A DNA stretch of 22,422 bases, from contig JAUWJC010000002.1 of NCBI GenBank assembly GCA_030607895.1, positions 1 through 22,422 of the forward strand, given 5' to 3'. Of this stretch, positions 15,210-22,422 are shown one piece after another. Every line of letters begins with the position of its first letter. Position 1 is the stretch's first letter. Made by a program: the position numbers and the translations under genes. The notes below the pieces were generated by a model. It did no database searches and was not told where the DNA came from. It worked only from the letters and a program-made list of their open reading frames with translations. The DNA is from Pirellulales bacterium (GTDB taxonomy: Bacteria > Planctomycetota > Planctomycetia > Pirellulales > Thermoguttaceae).

Positions 15210-16250
15210 ATGGCAGACAGAACTGACCGTCGGTGTTTCCTGGCGAGGGGCGTACTGGGAGCGGCTGGCGTGGGTGCCGCATACAGCAGCATCGAGGAGA
15301 ACACCCTCCTGGCCGCGATGCAAGACGGGACTGCCAAGACCAGTCAAGGCAAGACTCAAAAGCCCAAAACCGATATTCCACCCGGCAGCCTGCCGTGCGG
15401 CAAGATTTGTGACGTGTCTCTAAGCCGGCTCTTCATCGGCGGCAACCTGATCGGCGGTTGGGCCCATAGTCGCGACCTGATGTACGCTTCCAAGTTGTTC
15501 ACCTCCTACAACACCGAGGCGAAAGTCTTCGAGACCTTGGAACTTGCCCAAGCGTGCGGTATCAACACGATCCAGTTGGATCCCAAGTGCTGGCCCGTGG
15601 TGACGAAGTATAACCAAAATCACACCACAAAGCTTCAAACCATGGCCTGCATTTCGTTCTTCGAGGACAAGGCCAAGATGAATGAGGAGATCAAACGGCA
15701 AGTGGACTTGGGTGTAACGATGCTGTATTCTCACGGTGGGAGGACCGACTCGCACATGATGAACGGCGGCACGACGGATGTGCTCGGGCAGATGGTCGAG
15801 TTGATCAAGGCCCAGGGCGTGCCCGCCGGTGTCGGAAGCCACTCGCTGAACATACCCATCGCCTGCGAGAAGGAAAAGGTCAACCCCGATTTCTACGTAA
15901 AAACCTTCCACGGGGACCGCTACTGGTCGGCCACGCCCAAGGAGCATCGCAAAGAATACGACTGGATGAAGGGTGGAGCGTCCGACCACAACCTGAACCA
16001 CGACAACATGTGGTGCAACAATCCCGAGGCGACGGCGGCCTTCATGGAAACGGTCGACAAGCCCTGGGTAGCGTTCAAAGTGATGGCGGCCGGGGCCATT
16101 TCGCCGCGAAAAGCGTTTCCCGACGCCTATAACAACGGTGCCGATTTCATCGTCGCCGGGATGTTCGATTTCCAGGTCGAGGCCGACGTAAAGATCGCCA
16201 TCAAGAGCCTCGGTAGGGTCCGCAACCGCAAACGGCCCTGTCGAGGCTAA
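15210..16250 (+). CDS. Tat-exported TIM-barrel protein of planctomycete type
   Basis: The 346-aa protein starts MADRTDRRCFLARGVLGAAG, a twin-arginine signal with RRCFLARG. The mature part has blocks I recall from a planctomycete-specific family with an aldo/keto-reductase or aldolase-like barrel: SRLFIGGNLIGGWAHSRDL, FETLELAQACGINTIQLDP, GVPAGVGSHSL, PDFYVKTFHGDRYW, DNMWCNNPEATAAFMETV, PWVAFKVMAAGAISP and GADFIVAGMFDFQVEAD. The enzyme activity is unknown. The start is supported by AGAGG at 15196-15200, 9 bases before the ATG. The gene lies between the intact DUF4258/DUF2283 pair and a broken diverged copy of it. The last residues VRNRKRPCRG are basic and may reflect a shifted stop. Confidence 0.75.
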   Translation: MADRTDRRCFLARGVLGAAGVGAAYSSIEENTLLAAMQDGTAKTSQGKTQKPKTDIPPGSLPCGKICDVSLSRLFIGGNLIGGWAHSRDLMYASKLFTSYNTEAKVFETLELAQACGINTIQLDPKCWPVVTKYNQNHTTKLQTMACISFFEDKAKMNEEIKRQVDLGVTMLYSHGGRTDSHMMNGGTTDVLGQMVELIKAQGVPAGVGSHSLNIPIACEKEKVNPDFYVKTFHGDRYWSATPKEHRKEYDWMKGGASDHNLNHDNMWCNNPEATAAFMETVDKPWVAFKVMAAGAISPRKAFPDAYNNGADFIVAGMFDFQVEADVKIAIKSLGRVRNRKRPCRG

Positions 16251-16325
16251 TGGCAAAGCAACGCAAGTGCTTTTCACCGAAACACTTCTGTTTGCCGGTA
16301 CCTTGATGGGCGTGCCAGCTAACGG

Positions 16326-16479
16326 GAGTTCGGGAACCGTTGGCTTCGGATCGTGGTGAATGTGTCCATCACGCCGGAAAAGCGTTTGACCGCGTTCTTT
16401 GACCGGAGATTGAGGAGACCGCAGTGAGAATCAAGGTGGATAAACACAGTGATCTGCTTTACTTCCGTCTCGACGAGTA
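16326..16479 (+). pseudogene. truncated, diverged copy of the DUF4258/DUF2283 junction
   Basis: Bases 16326-16476 align without gaps to 14759-14909, with 17 differences in 151 by my count. The first part encodes EFGNRWLRIVVNVSITPEKR..., the C-terminal half of DUF4258, with no start codon. The second starts at GTG 16423 and encodes MRIKVDKHSDLLYFRLDE, then TAA. Both halves are therefore broken. Ten of the 17 differences are silent third-base changes, so the source was a functional relative rather than a fresh copy of the neighbouring pair. Confidence 0.75.
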
Positions 16480-16546
16480 ACTGTTCGTGGGGGTGAAACA
16501 TCGCGAAAGACACTATTGTGCGACGAGTTTCGTTTAGCCGGCGGGC

Positions 16547-16575
16547 TTGACCCGGTTTCGCTTAGATCGTATAAT
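16547..16575 (+). promoter_or_regulatory. near-consensus sigma70 promoter
   Basis: TTGACC (16547-16552) and TATAAT (16570-16575) are separated by exactly 17 bases. It lies 108 bases upstream of the isomerase-fold gene start at 16684, on the same strand, with no other gene between. One of the strongest promoter matches in the window. Confidence 0.65.
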
Positions 16576-16683
16576 TTGGAACAATCGCTTGCGGGTAGTG
16601 CTTCGGCGCCGTCGAAGGCTCGTGAACGGTTGCAACGGAAGAGCCGAAAGGAAGGCCTTCATTAGTCCGAAGGGAAGGTTCAA

Positions 16684-18348
16684 ATGGACAAAACTGGATT
16701 CAAACAGAGGAAATTGTATTGCACGGCGGCGCTTTTGCTTGCGGGGTTGGTGGTGGGCTGCATAGGCTCTGCCAAAGCCGACGGTAAGCTGGATTTGACT
16801 GGTGGAAAAAAGCTGGTCTTGAAGAGGGATATGAGCCAGTGCAAACTGCCGAAGCGAAAGATGGCGGAGAAAACGGTGATCTATACCGTCTTTCTCAGCC
16901 GCGGATACGCAGGTGCCGGAACACTTCCCGAGCCCGAGGCGTTCATGAGCAACCAGGAACTTCTCGAGAAACTGAAAAATGAATGCAACGGGGTGAAGTT
17001 CATCGCAAAGGACGTGACCGGAGGGGGGACAAACCCGGCATCCGTTGCCAAGGAATTGGAGAAGTGCAAGAAAGACCTGGATGGCGTGCTTCTGGTAAGC
17101 TTTGGACTCGGCGGACGTGCGAGAGATTACAGGCTGGCCTTCTCTGGATTGCCTACTATCGTGGTGTATAACCTCTTTGAGTTCATGAACATTCCCTATA
17201 AGTTGTTCGGTACGGGACAAGAGGAGGAAAGCATACTGGAGGGAGGACTCGGCTATGGGAAAGGGAAAATCCTGACTGCGGAGTTGGATAGAAGAAGTCT
17301 CTGCGATCCAAATGTGTCTTTGGCGATGTTTGAAGACCTGGTATATAAGATCAAGCTGATACAGGCCATCAAGAAGCTCAAAGAATCCAGGATACTGGTG
17401 GTGTCGCCGTACAAGTTTCTTGCTCAGGTTGATTATCAGGGCGACATACGCAAACATATGCCAAAAGATTACAACGAGACTTACACCCGCGCATTGAAGC
17501 AGACCCTGGGAGTTGAACTTGTGATCGTCCCGCCCGAGGAGTTTTACGAGGCATATGAACAAACGGACGAAAAGAAAGCGGAAGCGATTTCCGAAAAATG
17601 GATAGAGGAGGCTCGGAAAGTGGAAGCCGCGAGGTCAGAGATAACGAAGACAGCCAGGGCGTATCTGGCTTTTGAGGCATTAAGGGAGAAATACAATTGC
17701 AATGCAGTCTCGACTTTTATGAGAAGGTTGAGGCCGACCGGGAAAATAGAAGACATGTTCTGGCCCGGACTGGGTCTTGAATGCGGTTTCAAGAAGAGAG
17801 GTATACAGGCAGTCTGTCAGAATTACCCGAACATATTAGTCGCCCAACTGTTGGGCTATTTCCTCACGGGGAGGCCGAGCATGCTGGGGGACTTGATTGT
17901 CGATCCAGCTAACAACACTACTATCCTCACACACTGTGGAGCCCCGGTTAACCCTTACGGAGACGACAGGATAGTCCCGTACTTCATAACGACCCACGCC
18001 CAAAGTCCTGTCAGGGACACTCGAAAGCCCGGTTCGTCCACCGGACTGCAGGTAGAATGGCCCGAGGGAGAACCTGTGACATTCTGGAAAGTGTATGTGC
18101 TCCACAAAAAAATCGGTTTCTACACCGGCCGGGTTGTCAATGCCCGCTCTATCTACAGTGACCGGGTTGATCCCGTACTGTGCAGAACCAAGTTGGTTGC
18201 CAAGGTTGACGACGCAAAGAGAATACGGAGGCTTTTCTCTCCTGGCGAATACGGCATCCATAGGGCGGCGCCACTCGGCAATTTGAGACAGGTAATCAAG
18301 GACATTGCCGTTTTACTCGGGTACAAAGTTATGGAAGAAGACAGATAG
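16684..18348 (+). CDS. exported L-fucose/L-arabinose isomerase-fold protein
   Basis: The 554-aa protein starts MDKTGFKQRKLYCTAALLLA with a lipobox-like LVVGC (Cys 26), so it is exported or lipid-anchored. The rest resembles the sugar isomerase (FucI/AraA-like) superfamily: a Rossmann-like first half with DGVLLVSFGLGGRARDY, then WPGLGLECGF, QAVCQNYPNILVAQLLGYFL, a THCGAP motif (His 417), STGLQVEWPEGEPVTFWKVY and DPVLCRTKLVAKVDDAKR. Known members isomerise aldoses and ketoses in the cytoplasm using a metal; an exported form is unusual. I cannot assign the metal ligands. GGAAGG at 16673-16678 precedes the ATG by 5 bases. Codon use (many AGA/AGG, A/T-richer) differs clearly from neighbouring genes and suggests transfer. 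It has its own promoter at 16547-16575. Confidence 0.72.
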   Translation: MDKTGFKQRKLYCTAALLLAGLVVGCIGSAKADGKLDLTGGKKLVLKRDMSQCKLPKRKMAEKTVIYTVFLSRGYAGAGTLPEPEAFMSNQELLEKLKNECNGVKFIAKDVTGGGTNPASVAKELEKCKKDLDGVLLVSFGLGGRARDYRLAFSGLPTIVVYNLFEFMNIPYKLFGTGQEEESILEGGLGYGKGKILTAELDRRSLCDPNVSLAMFEDLVYKIKLIQAIKKLKESRILVVSPYKFLAQVDYQGDIRKHMPKDYNETYTRALKQTLGVELVIVPPEEFYEAYEQTDEKKAEAISEKWIEEARKVEAARSEITKTARAYLAFEALREKYNCNAVSTFMRRLRPTGKIEDMFWPGLGLECGFKKRGIQAVCQNYPNILVAQLLGYFLTGRPSMLGDLIVDPANNTTILTHCGAPVNPYGDDRIVPYFITTHAQSPVRDTRKPGSSTGLQVEWPEGEPVTFWKVYVLHKKIGFYTGRVVNARSIYSDRVDPVLCRTKLVAKVDDAKRIRRLFSPGEYGIHRAAPLGNLRQVIKDIAVLLGYKVMEEDR

Positions 18349-18399
18349 GTTAGGTCAAGCCGACAGTAGATAGTAGCGATGATCGTTTGAAGAAGCCGC

Positions 18400-18417
18400 G
18401 CCGGTGCAAGAACCGGC
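18400..18417. terminator. weak hairpin between convergent genes
   Basis: GCCGGT (18400-18405) pairs with ACCGGC (18412-18417) around a six-base loop, between the converging isomerase-fold and Pcm genes. No U-tract follows, so termination is only a possibility. Confidence 0.25.
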
Positions 18418-18450
18418 ACCACCAACGTACCACCATCCTTGCGGGCAGTC

Positions 18451-19281
18451 TTACTCCCGTGCCTCGCCCGTCATGGGTACAAACGACACGGCGGTGACCG
18501 ACTTGCGTCGGACCGTGCCGTCTTTCTGCTTCTCGATTAGCAGAAGTTCCTGGAAGAAGCGGCCCACGGGAATGACCAGCCGGCCGCCGGGTGCCAGTTG
18601 ATCTATCAATGGCTGGGGTACGTGATCGGGCGCGGCCGCCACGATGATCACGTCGAAGGGGGCATGTTTCGGCCAGCCCCGATAGCCGTCGCCCGAGCGG
18701 ACCTCGATGTTCTTGTAGCCAAGTTCCGCCAGTCGCTTTCGAGCCGTGTCGGCAAGCGGGCGGACGATCTCGATGCTGTAGACCTCCTTGCACAACTCGG
18801 CCAACACGGCCGCCTGATAGCCCGAGCCCGTGCCTATATCCAACGCCCGGCTACCCGGCTTGCAACCGACCAGTTGGGTCATAAGCGCCACGATGTACGG
18901 TTGCGAAATCGTCTGGCCCTTGCCGATCGGCAGTGGATGGTCGTCGTAGGCCTCGTTGGCAAGTTCCGCCGGCACAAACCGATGCCGCGGTACACGCCCC
19001 ATCACGTCCAACACCCGCTTGTCGGTAATGTCGCGGCCGCGAAGGTCCCGCTGGACCATTTGGTGTCGGGCTAAAGCGAATTGTTCTTTTTCAGTCTGGC
19101 GGGCGGGCTGCTCGGTTTGCGGCGAGTGGGCCGGCGGCCCGGCAACCTCGAAGGGCACGGGTTGTTGAGCTTGCGAACGCCACATGATCAGCCCTCCGGC
19201 AAGTAGCACGCCAACCGTCAGCGCCATCGTCAACCATGCGCCTACCGATCGGCCGTTCGTATGTCGTTCCACCGGGTCCAT
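18451..19281 (-). CDS. pcm: membrane-anchored protein-L-isoaspartate O-methyltransferase
   Basis: The 276-aa protein repairs damaged proteins by SAM-dependent methylation of L-isoaspartyl residues (EC 2.1.1.77). Family marks are VMGRVPRHRFVP, the hallmark GKGQTISQPYIVA at about 120-132, SAM motif ALDIGTGSGYQAAVLAE at about 146-162, GDGYRGWP and PFDVIIVAAAPDHVP. Unlike the usual cytosolic enzyme of about 210 aa, it has an N-terminal extension with a hydrophobic helix (about 14-34) and a Pro/Gln-rich linker, so the catalytic domain should sit outside the cytoplasm; similar exported forms occur in other bacteria. ATG 19281 is preceded by GGGGGC; a TTG at 19305 is less likely. It lies 73 bases downstream of lpdA on the same strand and may share its transcript. 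Confidence 0.87.
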   Translation of the reverse strand: MDPVERHTNGRSVGAWLTMALTVGVLLAGGLIMWRSQAQQPVPFEVAGPPAHSPQTEQPARQTEKEQFALARHQMVQRDLRGRDITDKRVLDVMGRVPRHRFVPAELANEAYDDHPLPIGKGQTISQPYIVALMTQLVGCKPGSRALDIGTGSGYQAAVLAELCKEVYSIEIVRPLADTARKRLAELGYKNIEVRSGDGYRGWPKHAPFDVIIVAAAPDHVPQPLIDQLAPGGRLVIPVGRFFQELLLIEKQKDGTVRRKSVTAVSFVPMTGEARE

Positions 19282-19354
19282 TGTAAGCCCCCATGACAAC
19301 GCCAAGGTCTCCGAACAATTCTACGCCCCGCCACGCCCGGAGTACATCCGAAAA

Positions 19355-20794
19355 TCACCCGCAAGGCCGCTTTCGCTTCGGTCGATACAGGTCGGTGGCC
19401 GTGCCCAGATGGACTTCTGCCGCGGCCCCCAAGGTCTCGCTGAACGTGGGATGGGGGTGGATTACGTCGACCAGGTTGCGTATTGTCGCACCCCGCTCGA
19501 TGGTCAGAACCGCTTCGCCGATCAGTTCTCCCGCACCGGGCCCGACTATGCCGCAGCCGAGTAGCCGCTGGGAGTCGGGCTCGACGAGCCACTTGGTAAG
19601 CCCTTCGGTTCGTCCCACGGCATGTGCCCGCCCGCTGGCCGCCCAAGGAAATTGGGCCACTTCGACGGTTTTGCCCTCGGCTTCGGCCTGGGTCTCGGTC
19701 AGGCCGGCCCAGGCGATCTCCGGATCGGTAAACACCACGGCCGGAATCGCACGGGGCGAGAACTCGCCCGGCTCGCCCGACAGGGCCGCCACCGCTACCT
19801 TGCCCTGATGGGCCGCCTTGTGGGCAAGCATCGGCTCGCCCGCCACGTCGCCAATGGCCAGAATGTGCCGGTCGGCCGTCCGCTGCCGGCCGTCGACGAC
19901 CACAAACCGGCGCTCGTCGAGTTCCACTTGCGTGTTCTCCAGCCCCAGGTCCGAGCTGTTCGGCTGCCGGCCCACCGCAACCAACACGCGATTGAACCAT
20001 TGGACGCCCTCCTTCGCATCGCCCGCCCCGCCCTGGAACACAACTTCGATCGAGTCGCCCCTGTCGACCAGAGAGACGACTTCAGTGTGGAGATAGACGG
20101 CCTCGAAATCGCTTTGGAGCCTTTTGGCAAGCGGCTTGACCAGGTTGCGGTCGACGCCCGGCAGCAGGCCGCCGGTCATCTCGACCACCGAAATCCGGCT
20201 CCCCAACGCCGCGTATACGGTGCCCATTTCCAACCCGATGTAGCCGCCGCCGACGATCAACATCGACTCGGGCACCTCAGGCAACTCCAGCGCGGTCGTG
20301 GAGTTCATCACCCGATCGGTCGGCAGGTCCAGCGCCGGGATTCTCATCGGCGAGGAGCCGCTGGCCAGGATGCAGTGCTCGAACCACACCCGATCGTCTT
20401 CGAGCGGCTCGGTGCCGATCGGTTCGAGACGCAGCGTCTGGGGGTTCTCGAATGCGGCCCTGGCACGAATCACCCGCACGTTGCGTCGCTTGGCCAGTTG
20501 CTTCAAGCCGCCGGTCAGGGTGTTGACGACCTTTTGCTTCCGGGCACGCATGGCGTCCAGATCAATGGCTGCCTTGCCGAAGGAGACGCCCCAATCGGCC
20601 AGTTGGCCGGCATCGGCCATTGTCTTGGCCACGTGCAGCAGGGCCTTCGAAGGGATGCATCCCCGCAGCAGGCACACGCCGCCCAGCCGCGGTTCGGCGG
20701 CGACCAGTGCCACTTGCATCCCCAGGTCGGCGGCCAGAAATGCCGCCGCGTATCCGCCCGGCCCCCCGCCGATGATCGCAAGCTGTACGTCCAT
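19355..20794 (-). CDS. lpdA: dihydrolipoyl dehydrogenase (E3)
   Basis: The 479-aa flavoprotein reoxidises dihydrolipoamide of 2-oxoacid dehydrogenase or glycine cleavage complexes with NAD+ (EC 1.8.1.4). It shows the FAD-binding AIIGGGPGGYAAAFLAADLG at residues 6-25, the redox disulfide in GGVCLLRGCIPSKAL, the NAD-binding MLIVGGGYIGLEMGTVYAALG, the second FAD motif ILAIGDVAGEPMLAHKA, and the active-site His/Glu in HPHPTFSETLG. Length matches the family. I chose ATG 20794 because the frame above it runs through palindromic repeats. No E1 or E2 genes are in the window, so it is a stand-alone E3. The pcm gene follows 73 bases downstream. The C-terminal RPKRKRPCG is basic. Confidence 0.93.
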   Translation of the reverse strand: MDVQLAIIGGGPGGYAAAFLAADLGMQVALVAAEPRLGGVCLLRGCIPSKALLHVAKTMADAGQLADWGVSFGKAAIDLDAMRARKQKVVNTLTGGLKQLAKRRNVRVIRARAAFENPQTLRLEPIGTEPLEDDRVWFEHCILASGSSPMRIPALDLPTDRVMNSTTALELPEVPESMLIVGGGYIGLEMGTVYAALGSRISVVEMTGGLLPGVDRNLVKPLAKRLQSDFEAVYLHTEVVSLVDRGDSIEVVFQGGAGDAKEGVQWFNRVLVAVGRQPNSSDLGLENTQVELDERRFVVVDGRQRTADRHILAIGDVAGEPMLAHKAAHQGKVAVAALSGEPGEFSPRAIPAVVFTDPEIAWAGLTETQAEAEGKTVEVAQFPWAASGRAHAVGRTEGLTKWLVEPDSQRLLGCGIVGPGAGELIGEAVLTIERGATIRNLVDVIHPHPTFSETLGAAAEVHLGTATDLYRPKRKRPCG

Positions 20795-20815
20795 GAAGTT
20801 CTCTGAATTGTAAAG

Positions 20816-20924
20816 CCGCGACCAGTGGTCGCGGTTCTTCGAGTTTACACTCGGTCCCAAGCTCTGCTTGGGACCGCACCGCACTGCTGGAGAATAGCAG
20901 GTTCCCAAGCAGAGCTTGGGAACC
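20816..20924. repeat. cluster of three palindromes upstream of lpdA
   Basis: CCGCGACCA-G-TGGTCGCGG at 20816-20834 has 9-bp arms. CGGTCCCAAGC-TCT-GCTTGGGACCG at 20852-20876 and GGTTCCCAAGC-AGA-GCTTGGGAACC at 20900-20924 each have 11-bp arms, and their cores are reverse complements of each other. The CCCAAGCTCTGCTTGGG motif is, from memory, a widely dispersed bacterial intergenic hairpin. The cluster lies between the secreted-protein gene's stop and the lpdA start, so it may end the upstream transcript. Confidence 0.8.
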
Positions 20925-20966
20925 AGGTTAACCGCTTGCGGCTTCGCAACCCTAACAGCCTACTCG

Positions 20967-21824
20967 TTACTGGGCAGGCTTCAAGGCATCGAGGCGCGTG
21001 AGGATTTGTTTCTTCAGCTTGCCGGATGCCCGGCGGGAGGCCATCTGATAGTACAGCTTCGCCACGTTCCTCTTGCCCGCCTCCTCGGCGTCGCAGCCCC
21101 GCTGGAACCAGTCCTCGGCATCCTGGTTCTGATCTGCCCGGGCCACCGCCAATCGTTTTTTACCCGAGTTGGATCGCTTGCTTGCACCCGGCCCGATCAA
21201 GATCAGGTCCTCGTGCAGCTTCGGATCGTCAGCCTTGGGCACATCGGGTACGTTGCGGGCGCGGAAACCCGGTTCGGGCGGCTCGGTTTGCCGAGGACCG
21301 GCCAACGGCCGACCCGCCCGGTAATTGGCCATGGCTCGGGCGACAGGGCTGGCATAGGCCGGATTGGCACGCAACATGGGTGGCCTGAGGGGATTGACAT
21401 ACCCAACTACCGGAAAGCCCCCGACAACCGGGATGTAGCTGATAACGAACGGGCTTTGCGAGGTGTCATGAAAGAAACCCGGTACACCGTTCATGTTGGT
21501 GACACTAGGCGCCTGGCTGGTGTAACTCCGTCGGCTTCCTTGCGCCGCGCTAAAATGAAAGAACCCGTTCATATCCTTGCCGACGCGCGCCACGCCCAGG
21601 TTCGCTCCCGCCGTAGGATCGAACCCGCCGAACGGTGCCGGCGCCATGCCGGGAGCGCCGAACGTGAAGTTCCAATTCTTACCGCTAAGCCCCCAATGGA
21701 CGCCCGTCCGCTCGAAGAACCCATCACCCACCGCATGAAACGGCGTGGTAACGGTTGCCTGCTGCGCCGTCGCCGCCCGGACTCCCAGCACCAACAGCCC
21801 TACTGCGACATACCCCGCCCGCAT
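20967..21824 (-). CDS. secreted planctomycete-type protein of unknown function
   Basis: The 285-aa protein starts MRAGYVAVGLLVLGVRAATA with a signal peptide ending near ATAQQ. It continues PFHAVGDGFFERTGVHWGLS, GGFDPTAGANLGV, SQAPSVTNMNGVPGFFHDTS and PFVISYIPVVGGFP, a pattern I recall from conserved planctomycete exported proteins of unknown role, likely beta-rich and structural. The C-terminal third is basic and helical: DAEDWFQRGCDAEEAGKRNV and AKLYYQMASRRASGKLK resemble one TPR-like hairpin. The start is firm: GGAGG at 21837-21833 lies 8 bases before the ATG. It is followed by the three palindromes at 20816-20924. Confidence 0.75.
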   Translation of the reverse strand: MRAGYVAVGLLVLGVRAATAQQATVTTPFHAVGDGFFERTGVHWGLSGKNWNFTFGAPGMAPAPFGGFDPTAGANLGVARVGKDMNGFFHFSAAQGSRRSYTSQAPSVTNMNGVPGFFHDTSQSPFVISYIPVVGGFPVVGYVNPLRPPMLRANPAYASPVARAMANYRAGRPLAGPRQTEPPEPGFRARNVPDVPKADDPKLHEDLILIGPGASKRSNSGKKRLAVARADQNQDAEDWFQRGCDAEEAGKRNVAKLYYQMASRRASGKLKKQILTRLDALKPAQ

Positions 21825-22071
21825 CCCAAGCTCCTCCCCTGTTTGTTCATCCGCCACTTACTTACCTTCAGTATTGTAACGGTATTGCACAGCCGCGTCA
21901 AGCTGCCGACAACCACCAGGACAAAACACGCCGGCCCTGCCGCCCCGTGAGAGGAGCGGCTTGAGGCTTCGCACGTCTTGGGTGGCAGTGCGAAGAGGCA
22001 AGCGGCTCCAACGGTCGGTATGCTATTTCCCGGGAGTTGCCTTTGCACGGGGCAGGTTCGGTTAGGTTGGG

Positions 22072-22260
22072 TTACTTGTCGGTGGAAAAGCATGTGATCC
22101 ACCGGCGGTAGAGTTGCTCGATTCGGGCCGGCTTGACCTCGCCGTCGCAAAGCGCCACGGCGTAGCGAAGCTCCAGCGGCTCGCCCGCCTTGAGCGTCAT
22201 GGGCTCTTTCCACAGATTCAGCGTTGCCCCCAGGTAAGCGAACGACTTAGCCCGGATTAT
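22072..22260 (-). pseudogene. 3' remnant of a gene, possibly PmoA/DUF6807-like
   Basis: Reading the minus strand from about 22250, the frame encodes AKSFAYLGATLNLWKEPMTL, then KAGEPLELRYAVALCDGEVK and ARIEQLYRRWITCFSTDK, ending TAA at 22074-22072. The combination 'LNLW..P..L..G..L.LRY.VAL.DG.V...RIE.LY..W' looks like the C terminus of planctomycete DUF6807/PmoA-like or related exported proteins; this is from memory. In frame, a TGA stands at 22263-22261 just upstream, and the sequence beyond has no matching coding frame, so the 5' part is missing. I infer a truncated gene. The sequence 22264-22422 holds nothing I can assign. Confidence 0.5.
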
Positions 22261-22422
22261 TCATGGGGACCGGCTGTGACGACGAAACGGTCTGCATTTG
22301 CGGGACCTGGGAACTCTCCCCTCAGAGACACTACGTAATTCAGTGATTCCCGGATTTTTTCATAATTTAGGGAATTCTTGACCCCTCTTGGGTATCTAAG
22401 TTGTTGAGGTAATGAGGTAAAC

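Noticed and set aside
19622..20806. 394-codon plus-strand frame opposite lpdA
   Set aside because: lpdA on the minus strand has all E3 motifs; the plus frame is His/Arg/Gln-rich shadow.

Overview
The window looks like a chromosomal stretch from a planctomycete (Pirellulales-like), probably an environmental or metagenome-derived genome. I infer this from the exported proteins whose type I know from planctomycetes: a Tat-signal TIM-barrel protein, a 78-aa lipoprotein with a 'QTLPSPYYMSDDVQYF' segment, a secreted protein with 'PFHAVGDGFFE' and 'GFHDT..PFV' type motifs, and a TPR-CHAT protein carrying 'ILPGFHTAAE'. High third-position GC in most genes and long repeat-rich gaps fit this. No rRNA, tRNA or CRISPR array was seen.

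Layout. Bases 1-700 hold small or broken genes: a 63-aa ORF, and a 5' gene remnant cut at a perfect palindrome. Bases 804-2875 (minus strand) are a compact restriction-modification operon: a D12-class N6-adenine DNA methyltransferase followed, with a TGATG overlap, by a SacI-family restriction endonuclease. Bases 2.9-4.16 kb are non-coding and hold a composite palindrome of about 220 bp and GTAGGGTG-type repeats. At 4166-5787 lies an exported C25 (gingipain-type) cysteine peptidase split by a one-base frameshift. Then come a repeat, an IS630 transposase N-terminal fragment (minus), a GNAT/FemAB-like acetyltransferase (plus), a small membrane protein and a small lipoprotein (minus), more repeats, a 1031-aa exported TPR-CHAT protein whose usual His/Cys positions look altered, a second large palindrome, and a 563-aa exported TPR protein.

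Bases 14.6-18.35 kb carry a DUF4258/DUF2283 pair (toxin-antitoxin-like), a Tat-exported TIM-barrel protein, a diverged broken copy of the DUF4258/DUF2283 junction, and an exported sugar-isomerase-fold protein. That last gene has AGA/AGG-rich codon use unlike its neighbours and a near-consensus sigma70 promoter upstream. The right end (minus strand) reads from right to left: a 3' gene remnant, a secreted planctomycete protein, dihydrolipoyl dehydrogenase and a membrane-anchored protein-L-isoaspartate methyltransferase.

Apart from the R-M pair, the DUF4258/DUF2283 pair and possibly the Lpd/Pcm pair, the genes do not form an evident pathway. The most notable features are the number of distinct palindromic repeat families, the remnants of genes broken next to them, and two clan-CD-type exported proteins (C25 and CHAT) within 8 kb.
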